Source of the DNA: a virus
Strand: one strand, 5' to 3'
DNA: 64,000 bases
IMG/VR virus record: IMGVR_UViG_3300027659_000014
Location: 42,181-106,180 of that record
In this document: piece by piece, positions 33,401 through 41,100 of the stretch
Position numbering within the stretch: position 1 is the first letter of the stretch
Layout of the letters: every line of letters starts with the position of its first letter
Notes under the pieces: generated by a model
What the model saw: the letters and a program-made list of their open reading frames with translations, nothing else
Told to the model about the DNA's origin: nothing
The model's database searches: none
Position numbers and translations under genes: made by a program

Positions 33401-33449
33401 CCTGACCACTGGCAGGTTGAGGGGGACATTTATATTTGTTTGTCGCCAT
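30432..33449 (-). CDS. tail/baseplate structural protein, tail protein I-like region (1005 aa)
   Basis: N-terminal 300 residues are beta-rich. The central part (about 440-520) reads FRNLILNSAFLFKSKGTRKS then IEILLRMVGAPEALTEFNEY, a pattern typical of the P2 gpI/baseplate wedge family, in which a K-G-T-x-K-S/G helix precedes a domain with the A-P/G-x-P turn. The C-terminal 250 residues carry Cys pairs (IIPVPCKPCKLI) and end in a repeat-like domain similar to the one in the 848-aa protein. It sits between fibre genes and baseplate genes, so it probably links the baseplate wedge to the fibres. Confidence 0.72.
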   Translation of the reverse strand: MATNKYKCPPQPASGQGTFSDNLVGFQLVDGGGFTQGNFEFTTSISEKQERTFSIGSFSEPISLDTLNISNVEESKKLIADNFRVYPNFDLSQVTNFTMFGSLTKRMSTSVTNIINYFPAALDINNIQTNFVISLTAQNIIYNSVEDETYFEIPISVIRNPFSIDYTVNATRNIELREISVSYLRNFTTQYLKYSLFLNDIEYPISDFIPAQVTDTVFKVYVNGDPFSGNTTTNSNFIIRPKQLYVNKVFNENLDQVENFLLNRNMVPIYSSYFNIPKENDDGQFYYTQEVAIFPLNGLWNLDIITPKFTNYLTKLNSLSESIDLYKTNLITRFLTADAIKEFDTSDQKIQKVLQIYGRSFDETRKFITALANMNSVNYNIKNDIPSQLLKNLSQTLGWNTNISPITNDQLLSSVFSNGSNSFTGLPIGQTPEELNYQYFRNLILNSAFLFKSKGTRKSIEILLRMVGAPEALTEFNEYIYLADQKINLRQFDIQYAQISGGTYSQELPVLDTNDLFSIMGVQYTGFTTTTITQDISLTVNDYPIDSYGFPSMPVPNDTYFFQIGGGWFESTPQHRMPEKVDLTNSTFTGSNPNYQTKLLPFNYGQEYLERYRSFPYMNLGFNLKKTVDNKKSWINNEKFLRKNFDGNFNAYYKVSDDRLVINVKNVDLFMNPSQGLVYDVWTMSRKYNYPIPEQGLSYIDPTYCNPYPNVEYPNKGGIDWTQIIPKPKEKTFFEFAQTFWKNMINVRSRQFNTDGKTSGYPTLSSIYWKYLESGMAINIPNDNFNYQTMIDYVNGMGDYWIRLVEQMIPATTIWNTGVKYENSIFHRQKFVWRRQKGCEIIPVPCKPCKLITQIFSYDCPIQQTVIGLYPWDTNPTITSFGALLGSSLTTYGNDNNVDINNDCLLNTLESDWYIDIRIDGLPIIIYPFFNGVGFSNPTLSTPTANNWVDGLYDAFTNLLDYGLSYIINTDDQTITIYNNNCLPLNTTQIFELNVGINFTILCNP

Positions 33450-34357
33450 TATGAAGTTATATTTGAGAAGTTTTTACTAAAATCAATATTAATACCCCTA
33501 TCTTGTCTTACCTCATATAATAAGTTATTAAATTGATCTCTAATTTCATAAAGATTGTATTGTTTATAAATATTGTTGTTACTGTCATATATGGTATATA
33601 TACCATCATCCATAGATTTAGTTTGATTACCATATAACGCAATTGCTAGTGTTGAAATATCGTGTTCAACAATTTCAATTTCAACTGTTGTTGGATTAAA
33701 ATATGTGTTAGATATTATTATGTTTTGATCCGGTTGTCCAATAAATGGGGTCGCATTTGGTTTATTTGTTGGAGATGACGATGGAGATAAAGTACAAAAT
33801 ATTAAATTTGTTGATGATTCAACATACCTATATCTAATAGACTTTTGATTGGTATTCGTTAAATTTTCAACAACAGGTTCACAATAGAATGATGAGGTTA
33901 TAATTCTAAAAAAATTAGGAATTTTAGTTCCATCAGAATTTAAATATTCAACCCTAAAACCAACTAAACCTTGATTAATAAATTTATTTTTAAAATTAGA
34001 AGGAACATTATTTATATCAACAACAATACCTTTAACATTGGGTAAAGCGGACAATATTCCACAATCTAAAATTTTAGTTCTTATTTCTGCTGGTCTTATA
34101 TATAACGTATATATACCAAGTTGATTGAATTGATTTGTGGGCAATTTTAAATTATATAAACCCCCAAGTATTTCAACATTATTATTTCCTCCAGTGGTTC
34201 CGTTATGGAAATATGGTCTCAATATTGTACTAGCGTTTAATTTTGTTAATACAAAATTGTCTGTTTCGTCTCTTGATGGTGTATAATTTAAAATTATTTC
34301 TACGTCATCAGGGCTTACATCCGAGCTTCTTATTGTTCCGTAATTACCTGTAGCCAC
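33449..34357 (-). CDS. tail/baseplate structural protein (302 aa)
   Basis: Starts with GTG (34355-34357), giving MATGNYGTIRSSDVSPDDVE. The protein is beta-rich, with a conserved-looking GLYNLKLPTNQFNQLGIYTL and IRPAEIRTKILDCGIL. I know this N-terminal type from structural genes of related Bacteroidota phages, but not its exact place in the tail. It abuts the 1005-aa gene by one shared base, so the two are coupled. A TATTTATA box lies 35 bases upstream. Confidence 0.65.
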   Translation of the reverse strand: MATGNYGTIRSSDVSPDDVEIILNYTPSRDETDNFVLTKLNASTILRPYFHNGTTGGNNNVEILGGLYNLKLPTNQFNQLGIYTLYIRPAEIRTKILDCGILSALPNVKGIVVDINNVPSNFKNKFINQGLVGFRVEYLNSDGTKIPNFFRIITSSFYCEPVVENLTNTNQKSIRYRYVESSTNLIFCTLSPSSSPTNKPNATPFIGQPDQNIIISNTYFNPTTVEIEIVEHDISTLAIALYGNQTKSMDDGIYTIYDSNNNIYKQYNLYEIRDQFNNLLYEVRQDRGINIDFSKNFSNITS

Positions 34358-34407
34358 AATTATTAGTTTTTAAAATTTGTTTATTGTTTAAATATAAATA
34401 CTTAAAA

Positions 34408-35580
34408 TCATTGTTTTTCAACATTAAAAAATCCATACCCGTATTTTTCTAAATCTCCCACATTATCAACTTCCCCAAGTCTTTCTATACTTTCTAATCC
34501 CGAATTTTTACCTCTCTCAATATACACATCAGTTTGTATTTCTGGTTGGTCAATTACATTAAGTAACGCTTCATTTTTTGTTATTGCAGATAAAATTAAA
34601 TCGTTTTGTGTAAATCCTGACGACTCAATAATGTATAATGTGGTACCATCATTATAATCATAGTAAAGAATATCATTAATTGTATATGCTGTATATGTGT
34701 TTGTTGGATCCGGTCCCCAATAAGTTCCAACAGATTCTGATGTTCCGGTAACTTGTATCCCTATTTTAAATTTACCACCATATAAATTATATGTTGGACC
34801 ATATGATGTTAAATCATTTACATTTGATTGTGTGTATCCTGTTATGATAAATGGTACAGTAGTATAATTTGAACTTATATAATCATTTATGTTGGTATTT
34901 GAATCACCAGTAAAAATATAATCATAATTAAATGATGTATTTGCCCAACTACCTCCCGCAGGGGTGAATGTTGCAACGCCATTAGGATTAAAAATAACCA
35001 CATTAGTAAATGGAACGGTAACAGTTTTTGTTATGATTGATATTCCCCATGGTGATATAGATTTAAGGGTAATTGTGTATGTTTGATTAACAACAGGATA
35101 AACATGGGTATATTGAATTGGTGAAGTTACTGTTTGAATTGGGGATCCATCCCCCCAATCAACAGTATAAGTTGATACGGATAAAAACTTTTTGAATTCA
35201 GTGTCTGAAGTATTATAGAAATAAAAAGTATATGGATTACCTGTTGTTGCGGAAAATAAAAAGTTAGTAATAACTTCTTTTTGTATTATTGCCCCGTCAA
35301 ATATAGAGTAATAACCAATATCGGTAGCCACTTCTGTTAATAGAATTGGTACCGTTAGTCCTGTTAATAATGAAAATCCATTTGTTCCTCCTGACAATAT
35401 TTGTGACATACCTGAGTACACACCAGTAAATCCAGTTAATGTTGTTGGAGTTACTGAGGTAATTGAACAACACGGATCAGTAAAATAAGAGTATTCAGTA
35501 TTACCCAAGTAGGTAATACCAACGATATCCCTCTTAATATTTTCGGGAGATATTTTAAAATAATATTTTTGTTCTTCCAT
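34408..35580 (-). CDS. structural protein with PKD-like domain (390 aa)
   Basis: Residues about 130-190 contain YTVDWGDGSPIQTV and PIQYTHVYPVVNQTYTITL, the W-x-D-G-x...H-x-Y pattern of a PKD domain (Ig-like fold found in surface and phage tail proteins). The rest is Thr/Ser/Gly-rich beta structure with a C-terminal amphipathic stretch (ESIERLGEVDNVGDLEKYGYGF). One base separates it from the gene before it (35582-36403), so it is in the baseplate operon. Confidence 0.68.
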   Translation of the reverse strand: MEEQKYYFKISPENIKRDIVGITYLGNTEYSYFTDPCCSITSVTPTTLTGFTGVYSGMSQILSGGTNGFSLLTGLTVPILLTEVATDIGYYSIFDGAIIQKEVITNFLFSATTGNPYTFYFYNTSDTEFKKFLSVSTYTVDWGDGSPIQTVTSPIQYTHVYPVVNQTYTITLKSISPWGISIITKTVTVPFTNVVIFNPNGVATFTPAGGSWANTSFNYDYIFTGDSNTNINDYISSNYTTVPFIITGYTQSNVNDLTSYGPTYNLYGGKFKIGIQVTGTSESVGTYWGPDPTNTYTAYTINDILYYDYNDGTTLYIIESSGFTQNDLILSAITKNEALLNVIDQPEIQTDVYIERGKNSGLESIERLGEVDNVGDLEKYGYGFFNVEKQ

Positions 35581-35581
35581 A

Positions 35582-36403
35582 TTAAGGGTTTACATATTCA
35601 TACCATTGAATTGGAAATCCGTCTATTCCAACTCTTTGTGTTAAATTTGAAGTTGCATAAACTTCATAAGTTTTATTTGTGTAATCTAACTTAAGTTTAT
35701 AATAAAAATAATCATTTGGATTAAAAGTAAATTTATTTCCGATGTTTGGTTGTGAGGTATTTGTCATTTTAACGTAAACCCCCAATCTTGCATCAAAAAA
35801 TTTAGCTCCCATATAAAAATCAGAAATATTAATATAATCTTGTTTTCTTAACCAATATATATGAAAACCTTCTTTATCTCCAATATAATCTAAACTAAAT
35901 TTTGGAATTTTAATATCAACATTTGATAATAATGTTGATAGTGTTGCCGGTTGGGTAAACCCTTGTTGTACAGGCAATATTATTGTTAAATAAAGATTTT
36001 GAGTTTTTTCGTCGGTAGTGTCATATAAATCCAATTTAAAAAATGATTTAGTAAATGGTTTTTGGTAAAAATAAATTTCGTCCACAGTAAACCCTTCGTC
36101 TAAATAACTATTACTCCAATTGGTATTATTTACTACCGGTGATGTTATTGGTAAAACATTGTCATAAAAATAAAAATCATAGTTTATATTTGTTTTTATA
36201 AAATTTAAATTATCAACATATTCATTGTGAGAAAATCTTAAAATCTCAAAATCATTTACCCCACCAATAACTTCTTTAACCATTTTTTCCTGATACTCAT
36301 CAATACTATCGTCCCTACCAATAAAATCCCAATTCATTTCTAATGGAATATTTAAATGCTGATCATTTTCAGGTAAAACTATTTTATATTTATTCACACT
36401 CAT
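35582..36403 (-). CDS. baseplate/tail structural protein (273 aa)
   Basis: A mixed beta protein rich in aromatic residues (Tyr/Phe/Trp) that begins MSVNKYKIVLPENDQHLNIP and ends TQRVGIDGFPIQWYEYVNP. No family identified by sequence. Its start overlaps the 589-aa gene by 14 bases and its stop abuts the PKD gene, fitting one long late transcript of baseplate genes. Confidence 0.62.
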   Translation of the reverse strand: MSVNKYKIVLPENDQHLNIPLEMNWDFIGRDDSIDEYQEKMVKEVIGGVNDFEILRFSHNEYVDNLNFIKTNINYDFYFYDNVLPITSPVVNNTNWSNSYLDEGFTVDEIYFYQKPFTKSFFKLDLYDTTDEKTQNLYLTIILPVQQGFTQPATLSTLLSNVDIKIPKFSLDYIGDKEGFHIYWLRKQDYINISDFYMGAKFFDARLGVYVKMTNTSQPNIGNKFTFNPNDYFYYKLKLDYTNKTYEVYATSNLTQRVGIDGFPIQWYEYVNP

Positions 36404-38159
36404 CTGTAGTTGGTTCTGCTATTACTGTTATGTTCTGAACTCCAATATTACTTCCTTCTGGTGTTATTCTAAAAACGGTATTTACAAAAGGATAGTGTTT
36501 TCCATTTATAAACGGATAATCAACCCCCACCCCATCATTATCAATAAAACCATACGGATATAAATCTCTCCATCTAAAACTATTTGATAAATTAGAATAA
36601 AATGAATAGTCAGGAATGTTAGATACTTTTAATGGATCTCCCTCTTCAACATATGTTGAATATTTTCTTAAAACAATTGGGTTATGTGGTTTGTAAAAAT
36701 AACCAAATTGATTCGTTTGTGGTGCATTAGTGTCTATACTAAAATAAGATTGGTTGAAGGTTATTTTATGGTTGTACCTGGCAATCACTCTTTCAGTTTG
36801 TTCATAATCATTCCATTCACAATGATCACCATCAATTAAATCTTCAGATTTAAGATTTTCATTATATAAAAACGGACCCACTATTGGTGTTGTTAAACTA
36901 TTATATGTGTTAGTTAAAATTGAAGTATTCGATAAAGGATTAAAAAAATCCCACCAAGAATTTGGTAGTGAGTTATTTAAATATAAATTAAAGTCCCAAC
37001 CTTGTTTTAATGATTTTGTCCACCCAAAATACCCTTTCCATATAGTTGTAAAAAATAATTCACTTACTGGTCTATTTTGATTATCTCTTAAAGGGTTAAT
37101 ATCTATATCAACATTAAAGGATAATGAATACGACTGACTTCCTTCTAAAATTGATGTTCTTGAAACATTGTTTGGTGTTAACACCGCATTTTCAAATTTA
37201 CTTTTTGCGTTATATATATTTTGTTCAAACCCAGCTTTAACCATTACAGCATCTTCTGAATTTGTTAATATTTTATGAACCCTAACATAATATTTTGAAG
37301 TAGTTTCAATTTCATTACTTTTATTTATTACTCTTTTAAATGTTCCTGTATTTCCGTTATTAAATGTTGTACCAACATAACCAATATTATAAATGTTAAA
37401 TATAAATTCTTCACTACCAAAAGCGTTGTCTCCTAAACTATTAATTTGGAATATGTTTGTTCCATTGTATGTTAACGATAATTTTACAAACTCCCCAACA
37501 TTTAACCCATGTTTCATAGGACATCTAAATTCAATGTTTGGTCCAAAATTATTATTACCAACATTAATTATAAATGGAATTCCATCTGAAACCATCCAAG
37601 CCCAACTTGCTGTTGTTTTTGTATCAATAGCATACATTTGTTTAGTATAGTTATTTTTATAACCATAACTAACATAATGTGTCCAATTATATGTACTAGC
37701 ACTTTTATTTACAAAATTAATATGGTTATTTGGTGGAGAAGTATATCCAACATTATTATTATCCGTTCTAATAAAATCAAATTCAAAGTATTGTGGACAC
37801 CCCTCCCAAGGAACATTTGGTGTAGGAATTGATCCTGGTTGGTTTCCACCTGGAAATGTTAATATAGTATTTTCTATAGAGTTAGTGTAATATAAATTAT
37901 TTTTAAATGGACTATAATTTGTTTTCCCTATATAACCATTTTTAAAAATAATAGAATATTTTGTTACAGGTCTAAAAATTGTACTTGATTCTCTTTCATC
38001 AATAAAAACTTGTTGTAAACCTAAGTCCACATTTCTATCAAATTCAATAATTTCTTTTTCATTTTGATTTAAATCAACATTTACCGATAATACGGAATTT
38101 GGTGAAGACTTATATCTTAACGAACCTAAAACTATTTTTGTTGTGTCATTTACTCCCAT
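36390..38159 (-). CDS. baseplate/tail structural protein (589 aa)
   Basis: Beta-rich throughout. The N-terminus (DTTKIVLGSLRYKSSPNSVL) is followed by a repeated YSxxxxxN pattern; the middle shows segments with T/N/G-rich turns typical of tail proteins. No enzyme motif. It overlaps the following gene by 14 bases and shares one base with the 1906-aa gene before it. Position between the giant protein and the gpI-like protein suggests a baseplate wedge or periphery component. Confidence 0.62.
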   Translation of the reverse strand: MGVNDTTKIVLGSLRYKSSPNSVLSVNVDLNQNEKEIIEFDRNVDLGLQQVFIDERESSTIFRPVTKYSIIFKNGYIGKTNYSPFKNNLYYTNSIENTILTFPGGNQPGSIPTPNVPWEGCPQYFEFDFIRTDNNNVGYTSPPNNHINFVNKSASTYNWTHYVSYGYKNNYTKQMYAIDTKTTASWAWMVSDGIPFIINVGNNNFGPNIEFRCPMKHGLNVGEFVKLSLTYNGTNIFQINSLGDNAFGSEEFIFNIYNIGYVGTTFNNGNTGTFKRVINKSNEIETTSKYYVRVHKILTNSEDAVMVKAGFEQNIYNAKSKFENAVLTPNNVSRTSILEGSQSYSLSFNVDIDINPLRDNQNRPVSELFFTTIWKGYFGWTKSLKQGWDFNLYLNNSLPNSWWDFFNPLSNTSILTNTYNSLTTPIVGPFLYNENLKSEDLIDGDHCEWNDYEQTERVIARYNHKITFNQSYFSIDTNAPQTNQFGYFYKPHNPIVLRKYSTYVEEGDPLKVSNIPDYSFYSNLSNSFRWRDLYPYGFIDNDGVGVDYPFINGKHYPFVNTVFRITPEGSNIGVQNITVIAEPTTDECE

Positions 38160-41100
38160 TATATATCAGTAAAATTAACATATTTTTTTATGAATCTATT
38201 CAATGCGGTATTTCCATTATTTAACCCAAAATAAAAATGACTAGGTGCTCCAACCAAATAAAGATTACCGTTTACCGCAAGGGGTTGACCAGGTATTGTT
38301 GGTGACGGAAGTCCTGTTGACGCATTAAAATTAGTTATAAACCCTTGGGGTAATAGTGGTAAATTATTTCCAGGTATTAATGAAGGTGTTGTAAAATACG
38401 GATCAACACTATAATCTAAATCTTGGTATCCTTTCTTAAAGAATCCTACCCCACCACTTTGATTAGGGGTTGTGTGCCAATTGTTTTGTTCCGAACCAAA
38501 AATTACACTAGATGATCGTAAATTCCATTTATAATGGGGTACCACTTGGGTTTTAGGATACCCATAAGCATCTTGTAATAAAGGTGAAATATTGTAAAGA
38601 TCAATACCAGGTGTTAATTTTCTTCTGTAAGAATAATCAATTGGTGCTGATCTATAAAATATACCAAAAACAGATCTGCTTGGTGAGGGAGCCTGACCAT
38701 CATCACCAATAAAAATATCTGAATTACCATAATTTTCATCAATAAATGGATTAATTTTATGTTCTGAATTAATTGATAATGCTTGAGCAAAATCACCGTC
38801 AATTCTATCACCACCACGCCCACTATTAAAAAACTGACTTATACCTTGACCTTCAGAATCATTTGAATCAGTACTAATAGGTATTAGTGCTTGTCTAAAA
38901 TTTTCGTTTAGTATTCTAGATAAAAAACCTATTTGTATAATGTCACCACCTTCATTATAACTTGTTGATTTAAACTGATCACCCATATATCCCTTAAAAT
39001 TATCACTATTACAAATTTCACTTATATATGAATCCCTTGGCCCCATATCTAATATTGTGGTTGGAAACATTATATTTTTTTGGTTATATCCTGCATTAAC
39101 ACCAAAAATATTCCAACTTGCTGGTTGTGATATTTCTTTACCAATAAATTCTTGTGAAATATCGTTCCATGGAGAACTTCTATAAAAGAAATTATTATTA
39201 TTATTGTTATAAACAACAATATCTTTACAATAAACATAAGTAGGTGATACTATATTAGTAAGGTTGTTTGTTGGGTATAACGATCTTTTGTTAAAACTTG
39301 GCATGTATAGTGTACCATTTATCCAGTTATTTTGAAAAGTTTGAGCAAATACCCCCCTACAAATAGCAAACACTAATGTCATTCTTGTTTTCCATTCCAT
39401 AAACAATCTACGATCGTCTCTAAACGCATTTCTTATTAAATAATAATGTTTATTATTATCACTATTATCTTTATTTAATAAACAATAACAACCTTTAGTT
39501 ACTCTATTTTCAGGAATAGAACATTGGTTAGCAGGGATTACCCCTACATTAGTACCACTACCCGAATAACAATCTAAAGCAACCAATCCATCACAAGTAA
39601 GTGTTTGAGTTAATCCAGTATTACCACTATATTGATCTAAAAATTCAGAAACATCATAAATACTAGCAAATGATGATGTCTGTTGACTATTAACACCGTT
39701 AGTTTTATAATAACAGAACTTATTGTTTTGGTGTAAAGCATATCCAGTTCTATCTCCAGGTGCGGGATCAATACAAGTGGATGTAGGTAATCTGTCACTT
39801 CTCATAACAATATTAGCTGAGTTACTAAAATCAACACCTAACAAGGAAGTGTCTTTAAAATAAGCTGGTGAATATAACGCAAAATAATTGTTTACATTGG
39901 TTGGCCAACCATAGTCCTCTTTTTCACTAACTTCACCCACAAAAACTCCATTTATAGAGTACGAATAATTAAAAGACGCAGCAATAAAAGGACCTCCACC
40001 TATATAGTCTGTTTGATTTCTAGGTAAAGTATAATTACTAATTGGTGATAATAAATAAGGATTTATATCTAAAGCTTGTTTTGTTTGAAATCCTGATACT
40101 GGAACATATGTGTTTACAAATGACGATGTCTCATCTGTTGATAAATAGTAATACGGTAATGTAGACGTGAAACCTGTATAATTATTAGGATTAACCGAAG
40201 GTGGCGTAATTGTAAACGTAAATGAAGGGAAATATAAATTGGTGAACGTATTTGTTGGTGTATTATGTGTCAATGGTGTTTGACCAACAGGTTTTATTGG
40301 TTGATTTAAATAATATTTACCTCTTATTTTTAAATTTGCTTGTGGTGTTGTATATCCTAATATTTTTGATATATCATATTCTATTGTTTGTTTTTCGGTA
40401 TGTGGATCAACACCTCTAACAAACATTAATACCTCATAATTTGCCGAATTAGATAATGAATCAAGACAATCATAATCATTTGCCCGTATAGAAGCCACCC
40501 CACTTTCATTATTATAAGTTTGTCCATTAACAAAAGGGGGTGGGGTAATAGGGCTGGAGTTATTAAAACTATTAAAGACCCCGAAAAGAAACGGTACAAA
40601 ATAAGTTAATTCACAAGGATCGGTAATAACATATTGAATTTGGTGTCTTAAATATTTTTTTGGAAATAAATTTAGATTTGTAGTATTAGCTAATAAATTA
40701 AAATTAGAAATGGAAATTCCTGTTATTACTTGAAAATATTCAACATCTGTTGGATATTTTAAATAATCATCTTTACTTAGATCAGTTATTGTGTCACCAG
40801 TTTGAAGTATGTTGATAGTTGAAAAAAGTGGCATACTTGGGTTGGTTGGGTTAGCATATGTAATAGTTGTTGAGATTGGAGCAATATTAGATGTAGTATT
40901 TGGTGCTGCAGATAATGATGTTGTTCCTGTTACCGAGTTATTACCAAATGCGTTTTCCGTTGCACCAGTTAAATTTATATTTCTTGGGATTAGTTGTCCA
41001 TTGTTAAAATTATTATCCTGAAATGTTACAAGTTCTCCAATCCCTAAAGTTTGTGCTGTTCCGGCATTTGCCAAAACAACAATTATTTGATCTGTAAATG